Positions 1 through 5,979 of a stretch of 7,352 nt of DNA are shown piece by piece. Where the stretch lies: NCBI GenBank assembly GCA_964400875.1, contig CAYNWK010000205.1, positions 1 to 7,352 on the forward strand. Direction: 5' to 3'. Within the stretch, counting starts at the first letter, position 1; each line of letters starts with the position of its first letter. The DNA is from CAYNWK01 sp964400875 (GTDB lineage Bacteria; Chloroflexota; Anaerolineae; Anaerolineales; UBA4823). Position numbers and translations under genes: made by a program. Under the pieces are notes generated by a model that made no database searches, was not told the DNA's origin, and saw only the letters and a list, made by a program, of their open reading frames with translations.

Positions 1-1589
1 AGTACGCCGCCCTGATCGGCGAACACCACGACCGGGCAGGTGAACGTGACCTGGCGGCGAGTTGGTACCGGCAGGCCGGGGAACAGGCTGCCGTGCGCTA
101 CGCCAACGCCGAATCGGTGCGCTTCTTCACCCGTGCGTTGGAATTGACCTCGGAAAAAGAGCTCGCCGAGCGTTACGACCTCCTGTTCGCCCGCGAAGAG
201 GCCAACGACTTGCTCGGCGACCGCCAGGCCCAGGAGCAGGATCTACAAACCTTGGATGAATTGGTCGAGCAGTTGGACGACGACAACCGGCGCGCCGAAG
301 TCGCCCTGCAGCGCGGTTTGTTAGCGCTGAAAACCGGCGAGTACAGGTTAGCCCGCCAGGCGGCAGGTTCCGCAGTGCGGCTGAGCGAAGCCAGCTTGCA
401 GGAGGATGAGAAAGCGACTCGGATCTGGATCGATGGCTACCTCATCCTGGGACGGGCCTCTCACTGGTTGGGTGAGATCGAGACTTCCTGGCTGGAGCTG
501 TCCCGCGCCTTGGAAATGGCCCAGCAAATTGGTTACAAGCGCGGTGAGGTCACCGCGCTGGAGCGGCTGGGCAGCATTTACGTAAGCCAGGTGGATTACC
601 CGAAAGCTGTCGAACACCAACAGAAAGCTCTGCGCCTGGCGCGCGAACTCGGCGATCGGCGGTTGGAGCGATCGGTGCTCAATAACCTGGGCGCTGTCGC
701 CAAAGAACGCGGGGACTACCAAACTGCGGTTGATTATTACAAGCAAAGCCAGTCCATCGCGGGCACCATCGGCGACCGTTTGGGAGTGAGCATGACGTTG
801 AACAACCTGGGCGAGATCGCCCAGCTGCAGGGAGATTACGGGCAGGCGATCGGCTATTCACAAAGCTCTCTGGCGACCTCCCGGGCTATCGGGGATCGCA
901 ACGGGGAAGGCATCTCCCTGGCAAACCTGGGCGAGACGCACGCTGCGATCGGCGAATACCCGCAAGCGCAGGAATTCGCCGCTCAGGCTCTGGAGATCGT
1001 GCGGGAAACGGGCTTCCGCATGGGCGAGGGTATCATCCTGGGAAACCTGGGAAAGATCGCTCAGAACCAGGGTGATTATCAAAAAGCAAAAGAACTGGCC
1101 GATCAAGCGCTGGCGATCACTGAAGAGGTAGGCGACCGCATCGGTCAGGGTATTGCTCTTCAAGGGCGTGGCGAAGCGTTAGCCGGGTTGGGCGAATCTC
1201 AAGCCGCAGCCGAGGCTTACCAACGCGCTTTGGCTATCTGGGACGAATTGGATGACAAAAATGGGCGCTGGCAGGCTTTGGCGGGTTTAGCCCGCTTGGC
1301 GCTGGCGAGCAAAACGCCCAAGGGTTTGGCACGCGCTCTTGAACACGTCGAGCCGATCCTCGAAGCATTTGATGCTGCTAGCGCCGCGGCCGAGGTTGAG
1401 ACCCCGCTGGAAATCCTCGCAACCTGCTGGAGAGTGCTGGAGGCTAACCGGGACCCGCGCGCCGGTGGAATTCTGGCGCAGGCGCAGGCCAACCTGCAAG
1501 CGCGCGCCGGGCGCATCAGCGACCCCCAGCTGCGCCGGTCATTCCTGGAACGCGTGCCGCTTCACCAGGAGATCCAGGGAAAGCAATGA
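1..1589 (+). CDS. TPR-repeat protein, 5'-truncated (C-terminal part of a large signalling/regulatory ATPase-type protein)
   Basis: The reading frame is open from base 3 to the TGA at 1587-1589 with no credible start, so the gene begins upstream of the window. An ATG or GTG inside the window, such as the GTG at 99, would cut into the conserved YANAESVRFFTRALEL helix pair. The visible part is almost all alpha-helical TPR. Seven consecutive units of exactly 40 residues run from base 420 to 1259. Their consensus is LxNLGxxAxxxGDYxxAxxYxxxxLxIxxxIGDRxGE, and more degenerate units precede them. The C-terminal tail (about bases 1260-1586) ends in RRSFLERVPLHQEI. I know this combination from bacterial, often Chloroflexota, multidomain proteins in which an N-terminal kinase, cyclase, SARP or LuxR-type region and an AAA/NB-ARC-like ATPase precede the TPRs. 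The TPRs probably serve protein-protein interaction or ligand sensing in the cytoplasm. The identity of the missing N-terminus is inference. Its 3' end converges on the next gene with a 16-bp gap and no visible terminator. Confidence 0.9.
   Translation, partial: YAALIGEHHDRAGERDLAASWYRQAGEQAAVRYANAESVRFFTRALELTSEKELAERYDLLFAREEANDLLGDRQAQEQDLQTLDELVEQLDDDNRRAEVALQRGLLALKTGEYRLARQAAGSAVRLSEASLQEDEKATRIWIDGYLILGRASHWLGEIETSWLELSRALEMAQQIGYKRGEVTALERLGSIYVSQVDYPKAVEHQQKALRLARELGDRRLERSVLNNLGAVAKERGDYQTAVDYYKQSQSIAGTIGDRLGVSMTLNNLGEIAQLQGDYGQAIGYSQSSLATSRAIGDRNGEGISLANLGETHAAIGEYPQAQEFAAQALEIVRETGFRMGEGIILGNLGKIAQNQGDYQKAKELADQALAITEEVGDRIGQGIALQGRGEALAGLGESQAAAEAYQRALAIWDELDDKNGRWQALAGLARLALASKTPKGLARALEHVEPILEAFDAASAAAEVETPLEILATCWRVLEANRDPRAGGILAQAQANLQARAGRISDPQLRRSFLERVPLHQEIQGKQ
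420..1259 (+). repeat. Seven tandem 120-bp TPR-coding units
   Basis: In-frame units start at 420, 540, 660, 780, 900, 1020 and 1140, each 120 bp (40 residues). In every unit a glycine codon falls at unit residue 11, within LG (RG in the last unit). Units 2-6 are the most alike at protein level (NNLG or ANLG, then GDY or GEY, ending IGDR or similar). The DNA has diverged, so this is an old protein repeat and not a recent tandem duplication. Confidence 0.85.
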
Positions 1590-1605
1590 ACCCCCGAGAG
1601 CAAGT

Positions 1606-2214
1606 TCAGGTGAGGAATTTGAAGGCGGTATGCCGGCCCAGCCCCCTGCGCACGGCCAGCTGCACCCAAATCGACCCCAGATTATCGACCAGGGAAACAA
1701 CGCCCAGGTCGCCCACGTAAATCGGCCACAGGCCAGCGTCCACGATCAGCGTCTCAACCGCATCCTGCGCATCTCCCGGCGGGCCGCAGTAGAAGTGGTC
1801 CGCCTGGATCTCGTCGAACTGGGGCTCGGCGAAGACCTCCCACCCTAATGAGTTGAACGCCCGGTAGATCTGCGCGTCAGGGGCCTGCGCCTGCAGAACA
1901 GCCACGTTGTTGATCACCTCGGCTCCGAAATCGTTGGTCGCGTCGATCAGGATCTTCCCATCGAGGGCGGCGCTGTGTTCCTCGGCAAACTCCCCTACCG
2001 TCCGGTGGGGAATGGCGACGAGCACGACTTCACCGGACGCCAGGGCTTCAGCGTGCATTTCGGCAGCAGCCTGGCCCTGGATGGAATCCAGCATGGATCT
2101 GACTTTGTCCGCGCCGGGTTCGCGCGAGCCGAAAGATACCTCGTGACCGGCTTCAGCCCATTTGCGGCCTAGAGTGCTGCCGATATGGCCCGTACCTAGA
2201 ACTGTGATCTTCAT
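1606..2214 (-). CDS. NADPH-dependent F420 reductase-like NAD(P)-binding oxidoreductase
   Basis: A 202-residue Rossmann-fold protein resembling the F420-dependent NADP oxidoreductase family (Pfam F420_oxidored type). Residues 1-12 are MKITVLGTGHIG, with the GxGxxG dinucleotide-binding loop at 7-12. GSR at 29-31 sits where this family contacts the NADP 2'-phosphate. LIDATND at 89-95 and RAFNSLGWEVFAEP at 118-131 match conserved segments of the family. The remaining C-terminal part is helical. I chose the ATG at 2214 over the in-frame ATG at 2220. The AAGGAAGG ribosome site (2223-2230) lies 8 nt from 2214 but only 2 nt from 2220, and MKITVLG is the natural family N-terminus. The protein probably moves hydride between NADPH and a flavin or deazaflavin cofactor, but many relatives have no proven substrate, so F420 use is inference. 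It is transcribed divergently from thiI and converges on the TPR gene. Confidence 0.82.
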   Translation of the reverse strand: MKITVLGTGHIGSTLGRKWAEAGHEVSFGSREPGADKVRSMLDSIQGQAAAEMHAEALASGEVVLVAIPHRTVGEFAEEHSAALDGKILIDATNDFGAEVINNVAVLQAQAPDAQIYRAFNSLGWEVFAEPQFDEIQADHFYCGPPGDAQDAVETLIVDAGLWPIYVGDLGVVSLVDNLGSIWVQLAVRRGLGRHTAFKFLT

Positions 2215-2222
2215 CAGCATAT

Positions 2223-2230
2223 CCTTCCTT
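2223..2230 (-). promoter_or_regulatory. Ribosome binding site deciding the start of the oxidoreductase gene
   Basis: The minus strand reads AAGGAAGG. It ends 8 nt before the ATG at 2214 and only 2 nt before the alternative ATG at 2220, which favours the downstream start. Confidence 0.6.
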
Positions 2231-2242
2231 TAAGTAGTTTTT

Positions 2243-2298
2243 GGAGTTACGCGGTTCCCCCGGAAAGTGGGGGTTGGTCGGGCTTTAACCGGGGAAAC
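2243..2298 (+). repeat. Intergenic hairpin repeat, copy 1 (GGAGTTACGC element)
   Basis: The copy begins GGAGTTACGC GGTTCCCC and is matched by GGAGTTACGC AGTTTCCC at 3511. Similarity then continues patchily (a G-rich run, TTGG, GGGCT) for about 40 bp. Inside it, GTTCCCCCGG (2254-2263) can pair with CCGGGGAAAC (2289-2298) with one mismatch. The stem extends inward by AAAG (2264-2267) against CTTT (2283-2286), leaving a 2-nt bulge. The hairpin would lie in the leader of the oxidoreductase gene if that gene starts transcription near 2307. It would lie upstream of the -10 box of thiI. Its function is unknown. Confidence 0.55.
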
Positions 2299-2313
2299 AA
2301 ACCCCAAAGACCC

Positions 2314-2321
2314 ATTATAAT
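2314..2321. promoter_or_regulatory. Symmetric -10 element ATTATAAT, thiI promoter and possibly bidirectional
   Basis: The + strand carries a perfect TATAAT at 2316-2321, 8 nt before the thiI ATG. Because ATTATAAT is its own reverse complement, the - strand also carries TATAAT at 2319-2314, facing the oxidoreductase gene. No good TTGACA is seen at the proper spacing on either strand. The best on + is GAAACA at 2294-2299 with a 16-nt spacer. The + strand use is more convincing because of its position. Use in both directions is inference. Confidence 0.5.
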
Positions 2322-2329
2322 CAGTTACC

Positions 2330-3511
2330 ATGTCCGAAGTCATCCTCGTCCGCTACGCCGAGATCGCCTTGAAAGGGGACAACCGGCCGATCTTCGAAGC
2401 CCAACTGCAGGACAACATCCAGGAGATCCTGGGGTTCCCCCCCGAGAAAGTCCAAAAGTTCCACACCCAGTACGCCGTTTGCCCGGATGAGGGGGAAATG
2501 GTGGTAGCTTTGCGGAGCATGGCGCGCGTGTTTGGCGTGGCCTGGTACGCCCCGGCGCGCACCTGCGCCAGCCTGATGACCGACATCCTCGCGACTGGTG
2601 AAAGCATCGCCCGGGAGGTGTTCGACCCGCAGAAAAGTTTTGCCGTGCGGGCGCAGCGCTCGGATAAATCGCTGCCGTTCACCTCGGTGGACGTCGAGCG
2701 CGCCCTGGGCAACGCCGTAATCCAGGCTATCGGAGCCCCGGTGAACCTGGGCGAGCCGCAACAGGTATTGTACGTATCGATCTCCACGGAAGGCAGCTAC
2801 CTGTATACCGAGAAATTCCCCGGACCGGGCGGCCTTCCGGTGGGCACCTCCGGGAAAGCGCTCTCCCTGATCTCGGGAGGCATCGATTCCATCCTGGCCT
2901 CCTACCTGGTGGCCAAGCGCGGCGCGCAGGTCGATTTCCTGCATTTTCACATCTTTCCCGACCAGAGCCGGGTTCTCGAATCGAAGATTCCGGACTTGAC
3001 CAACCGGCTGGCCGCTTACACCCTGTCGGATAAGTTGTATCTATGCAGCTACCTGCCCTTCGAGCGCGCTGCGCTGGGTTTGGAAAAGGACGACCGGGGC
3101 TACGAACTGGTGCTTTTCCGCCGGGCAATGGTGCGGGTAGCCGCCAAACTGGCACGCCGCCTTGGTTACCATGCCCTGGTATTGGGGGATAGCCTGGGTC
3201 AGGTGGCCTCCCAGACGATGGAGAACATCGTCGCCGTCGATGATGCGGTCTCCATGCCAATTTTCCGCCCTCTGATCGGCATGGACAAGCGGGAAGTCAT
3301 CGACCAGGTCAAGGCCCTGGGCATGCTCCGGCAAGCGACCGCCCGGTATAAGGACTGCTGCGCGATCATCGCCCCTCACCCGGTCACCAAAGCTTACCTG
3401 CCCGTCGTGCGCAAGATCGAGAAGAAACTGTCCAGCTTCGAGATGGTTAAAGAGATGGCTGCGCAGCTGGAGACTATGGAGCTCAGCAGACTCCAATCCG
3501 AAATCATTTAG
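2330..3511 (+). CDS. thiI: tRNA sulfurtransferase ThiI (tRNA 4-thiouridine synthase), without rhodanese domain
   Basis: A 393-residue cytoplasmic enzyme that adenylates U8 of tRNA with ATP and installs sulfur to give s4U, a near-UV sensor. In some bacteria ThiI also feeds sulfur to thiamine thiazole synthesis. Domains: an N-terminal ferredoxin-like region about 1-57 (ILVRYAEIALKGDNR at 5-19), a THUMP RNA-binding domain about 58-162, and a PP-loop pyrophosphatase domain from about 175. The PP-loop motif SGGIDS is at 182-187, LGDSLGQVASQT at 285-296, and RPLIGMDKREVI at 313-324. YKDCC at 340-344 matches the YEDCC motif containing the conserved catalytic cysteine. The protein ends soon after the PP-loop domain, as in the Bacillus type, so it lacks the C-terminal rhodanese domain of the E. 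coli enzyme and must receive sulfur from a separate cysteine desulfurase, not seen here. The start is fixed by family alignment. No Shine-Dalgarno precedes it, and a TATAAT lies 8 nt upstream, suggesting a leaderless mRNA. The stop codon TAG touches repeat copy 2. Confidence 0.95.
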   Translation: MSEVILVRYAEIALKGDNRPIFEAQLQDNIQEILGFPPEKVQKFHTQYAVCPDEGEMVVALRSMARVFGVAWYAPARTCASLMTDILATGESIAREVFDPQKSFAVRAQRSDKSLPFTSVDVERALGNAVIQAIGAPVNLGEPQQVLYVSISTEGSYLYTEKFPGPGGLPVGTSGKALSLISGGIDSILASYLVAKRGAQVDFLHFHIFPDQSRVLESKIPDLTNRLAAYTLSDKLYLCSYLPFERAALGLEKDDRGYELVLFRRAMVRVAAKLARRLGYHALVLGDSLGQVASQTMENIVAVDDAVSMPIFRPLIGMDKREVIDQVKALGMLRQATARYKDCCAIIAPHPVTKAYLPVVRKIEKKLSSFEMVKEMAAQLETMELSRLQSEII

Positions 3512-3597
3512 GAGTTACGCAGTTTCCCAAGAGGGGGGTGTTTGGGTGGGCTGCGCCCGCCCAAACACCCCCCTTGCTTCCCTAAGGGCGTAAGCCT
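3511..3597 (+). repeat. Palindromic intergenic element downstream of thiI, copy 2 of the GGAGTTACGC repeat
   Basis: The element opens with GGAGTTACGCAGTTTCCC, shared with 2243-2260. Its core is a 19-bp inverted repeat. The left arm 3533-3551 pairs with the right arm 3555-3573 around a TGC loop, with only one G-U position (T3547 opposite G3559). Outside the core, TTACGC (3515-3520) is mirrored by GCGTAA (3588-3593), so the unit is an imperfect palindrome of about 79 bp. It resembles a REP- or MITE-like mobile palindrome, with no coding capacity and no transposase in the window. It could also act as a 3' RNA stabiliser or weak terminator for thiI, but it is followed by TTGCTTCC and not by a T-run. 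Confidence 0.65.
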
Positions 3598-3623
3598 TAA
3601 GTCTTAAGATTAAGCGGTGATTA

Positions 3624-3644
3624 AACCTTGTAGCGATTAAGGTT
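3624..3644. promoter_or_regulatory. Dyad over the -35 region, possible operator
   Basis: AACCTT (3624-3629) and AAGGTT (3639-3644) form an inverted repeat with a 9-nt spacer. The dyad overlaps the -35 hexamer and the promoter spacer, the expected place for a repressor site. Short direct repeats of GATTAA lie in the same stretch (3608, 3619 and 3635). No regulator can be named. Confidence 0.25.
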
Positions 3645-3656
3645 GTACTGTATACT
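3628..3656 (+). promoter_or_regulatory. Promoter of the secreted propeller gene
   Basis: The -35 TTGTAG (3628-3633) and -10 TATACT (3651-3656) are separated by exactly 17 nt. The -10 matches five of six consensus bases and the -35 matches three of six. Transcription would start near 3663, giving a leader of about 56 nt with an SD AAGGA at 3706-3710. This placement also argues against the upstream in-frame GTG at 3662 as the start codon. Confidence 0.55.
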
Positions 3657-3705
3657 ACCCCGTGCAGTTCATCTTTCAGCGAAGGAGCACACCGGAGCCT
3701 CCTGC

Positions 3706-3710
3706 AAGGA
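3706..3710 (+). promoter_or_regulatory. Ribosome binding site fixing the propeller start
   Basis: AAGGA is followed by an 8-nt A-rich spacer and the ATG at 3719. The upstream in-frame GTG at 3662 has no such site and would add 19 polar residues ahead of the signal peptide. Confidence 0.7.
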
Positions 3711-3718
3711 AAAAAAGC

Positions 3719-5857
3719 ATGTCCAAGCCGCTCACCCGCCTCTCCCCTCTCTTTATTCTGTTGGCGCTTATGGTGATCGCAACCGGAAGCCGGGCGCAAG
3801 ACGGCGAGCCCCAGGCCGGAAGCGAACACCTTTTTTATTTGCCCACCGTATACAATTCGATTCCACCGGTCTGGATCGGCCCGGACGGCGGCACGGTCAT
3901 GGACCTGGCGGTCGATCCCAACAGCCCCAACACCGCCTACGCCGCCACCTGGGGCGGCGGGCTGTTCAAGACGGTCAACGGCGGGGCAAACTGGGACGCA
4001 GTAAACACGGGTTTGGGCAACCTGTTGATCAGCGCGGTGGCCGTAGACCCGACCAACTCATCGGTGCTGTACGCCGGGACTTATAAAGACCGGTTGTACA
4101 AATCGATCGACGGGGGAGCGAACTGGTTCAGCGCCAGTCAGGGACTTCAGGAAGAATTGGTCGTTTACACCATCGCCATCGAACCCCAGGACTCGGACAG
4201 GATCTTTATCGGCACGCGCGGGAAATCGAACAACGGCGGCCCGCCATGGAACGGGGTGATTTACAAGAGCACCAACGGGGGCGCCAGCTGGGGGGAGGTC
4301 CTGACCGACGTCGGCGGCAAAAACGCCCAGGACTGGGCTTACCAGATCGCCATCAACCCGAACTCCACCAACGCGATCTTCGCTGCCACGCACGAGCACG
4401 GTCCTTACCGCAGCACGGATTCCGGAGATACCTGGAAGGCGGTCAGCACCGGGATCGACGACCTGTCGGGGCGCACGATCGTGATCGACCCGACCACCAG
4501 CAGCCCGGTGACCCTCTACTTTGGCGTCTGGCACAACACCGGGGTCTATAAATCGACCAACGGCGGGGGCGCCTGGGTTTTGAAAGGCGACGGCCTGGGC
4601 GACGCCAAGATCTACCGCGTCGCCATAGACCCGTTCAATCCCAACGTGCTACTAGCGGCGACCTTTAAAAAAGGGATCATGAAATCCACGAACGCCGCCG
4701 GCAAATGGTCCGATTCAGGGCTGCAGAAATTCGACATTTACGCGGTTGGCTTCAACCCGTTTAACAGCCTCGAGATCTACAGCGGGACGATGAGCAACGG
4801 GCTGTACAAAAGCGTGGACCACGGATCGAGCTGGGAGCAAAGCCAGACCGGGGTCCGGGCTACCTCGGCGACGGCTTTCCTGGTTTCCCCGGTTAACGCG
4901 GAGGATTACTTCGCCAGCCAGGCCGATGGCGGCGTCTCACGCTCGATCGACGGCGGCGCCACGTGGTCCGACCTCACCGGCAACCTGCCGGAACGGCTGA
5001 TCCGCAGCCTGGCGATGCCTCCGGATAAAGCCAATATCCTCTACGCGCTGACCGAGAGCGCCGGCCTGTTCCGCTGCGACCTGAGCGGCTCTGGTTGTTG
5101 GGTACATGTTGGGACGAATCTGCCCGGGCCGACGAACCTGGCGCCGGACTACTCCCCCGCACTGCCGCTGGAGGCAGGCCCCGGACTGGAGGCCATGCTG
5201 CCTGACGCCGAGCCCGAACTGCTGGCGCCGTCCCGCGCGACCGGGGTCGATCAGCTGTACGCCGCGCTGCTGACCATGCAATTCGCCCCCTCCAATCCCC
5301 AGGTGGCTTACCTGGGCACTTCGGGGAGAGGTGTGTACCGCAGCAGCGACGGCGGTATAACCTGGAGCTCGGCCGGACTGGCCTCTCTCTCCGTGGGCGG
5401 CCTGGCGGTCAGTCCAAGCGATCCGAACCTGATTTATGCCGCCACCAGCGCCAGCGGAGTGGTCAAGTTCAGCATGAACGGCGGCGTCAGCTGGGCGGAT
5501 TCACCCATTCCCAGCGTTCAGGTCAACTCGCTCGATTTTTCGGCAGCCAACACGCCGGTCCTGTTTGCAGCGACGAGCAACGGGGTTTACCGGCTCACCG
5601 GAAGCTCCTGGACGCAAAGCGGGCTGCCGGGATCGGCGATTAATGCGATCGCCGCCCACCCAACCAGGCCAAAAGTCATTTTCGCCGGAACGTACGATGG
5701 GGCTTTCCTCTCTACAGACGGCGGGCAGACCTGGATTGCGGGCCCGTATGACCTGGATGGGCTGAAAGTGCAGGCGATCGGCTTCGACCCATCCGACCCG
5801 GATCACGTCTACTACGCCACCTCATCCCGGGGAGTGCTCAAAGCTTCGATCCCGTAG
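3719..5857 (+). CDS. Exported BNR/Asp-box beta-propeller protein (sialidase/sortilin-like repeats)
   Basis: A 712-residue secreted protein. The signal peptide has an n-region MSKPLTRLSP, a hydrophobic core about 11-21, and a likely signal peptidase I cut after SRA (24-26). YLPTVYNS follows at 40-47. The rest is a repeat of about 44 residues, YAGTxxxGLYKSxDGGxxWxxxxxGL, carrying Asp boxes (SxDxGxxW). They start at residues 85, 129, 184, 232, 279, 323, 365, 409, 542, 585 and 665, with degenerate ones near 453 and 626. Eight or nine repeats are followed by a Pro/Ala/acid-rich insert at about 462-515 and then four more. The total suits two beta-propellers, as in GH74, VPS10/sortilin-like or photosynthesis-factor (Ycf48)-like proteins. 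I see no catalytic signature that would prove a glycosidase, so carbohydrate binding, adhesion or hydrolysis all remain possible. The ATG at 3719 is chosen for its AAGGA site 8 nt upstream and the signal peptide. It has its own promoter and terminator and so is monocistronic. Confidence 0.88.
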   Translation: MSKPLTRLSPLFILLALMVIATGSRAQDGEPQAGSEHLFYLPTVYNSIPPVWIGPDGGTVMDLAVDPNSPNTAYAATWGGGLFKTVNGGANWDAVNTGLGNLLISAVAVDPTNSSVLYAGTYKDRLYKSIDGGANWFSASQGLQEELVVYTIAIEPQDSDRIFIGTRGKSNNGGPPWNGVIYKSTNGGASWGEVLTDVGGKNAQDWAYQIAINPNSTNAIFAATHEHGPYRSTDSGDTWKAVSTGIDDLSGRTIVIDPTTSSPVTLYFGVWHNTGVYKSTNGGGAWVLKGDGLGDAKIYRVAIDPFNPNVLLAATFKKGIMKSTNAAGKWSDSGLQKFDIYAVGFNPFNSLEIYSGTMSNGLYKSVDHGSSWEQSQTGVRATSATAFLVSPVNAEDYFASQADGGVSRSIDGGATWSDLTGNLPERLIRSLAMPPDKANILYALTESAGLFRCDLSGSGCWVHVGTNLPGPTNLAPDYSPALPLEAGPGLEAMLPDAEPELLAPSRATGVDQLYAALLTMQFAPSNPQVAYLGTSGRGVYRSSDGGITWSSAGLASLSVGGLAVSPSDPNLIYAATSASGVVKFSMNGGVSWADSPIPSVQVNSLDFSAANTPVLFAATSNGVYRLTGSSWTQSGLPGSAINAIAAHPTRPKVIFAGTYDGAFLSTDGGQTWIAGPYDLDGLKVQAIGFDPSDPDHVYYATSSRGVLKASIP

Positions 5858-5910
5858 CAACGCCCGCGTCAGTTGGATGGGCCTGAAGAAATACCGCCGG
5901 TGAGCATCAC

Positions 5911-5952
5911 AAAGGCTCGGGCTGAACGTTCAGCCCGAGCCTTTGGGTTTTT
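5911..5952 (+). terminator. Rho-independent terminator after the propeller gene
   Basis: A perfect 16-bp inverted repeat (5911-5926 with 5929-5944, AAAGGCTCGGGCTGAA arm) around a CG centre is followed by GGG and TTTTT at 5948-5952. On the opposite strand the stem ends in TTT followed by GTGATG. It may therefore also weakly end transcription of the convergent CBS-ACT gene, whose stop lies at 5980. Confidence 0.85.
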
Positions 5953-5979
5953 CTGGAACTCCACTTGGTGGGTTCAGAC

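Noticed and set aside
1339..1848. Plus-strand frame of 169 codons spanning the TPR 3' end and the oxidoreductase gene
   Set aside because: It overlaps two convincing genes in other frames, has Arg/Pro-rich low-complexity composition, and has no start signal.
2321..2950. Open frame of 209 codons antisense to thiI, plus further antisense frames up to 3496
   Set aside because: They lie wholly opposite a well-conserved gene in GC-rich DNA where stop codons are rare. The translations show no family resemblance and lack ribosome sites.
3533..3580. Classical rho-independent terminator for thiI
   Set aside because: The stem is strong, but it is followed by TTGCTTCC without a T-tract, and flanking mirrored hexamers point to a larger palindromic element. 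Some termination activity is not excluded.
3662..3718. Upstream GTG start for the propeller gene
   Set aside because: It would coincide with the predicted transcription start, has no ribosome site, and would bury the signal peptide behind 19 polar residues.
4058..4534. Minus-strand frame of 158 codons opposite the propeller gene
   Set aside because: It arises from the repetitive Gly/Asp-rich Asp-box codons and has no independent evidence.
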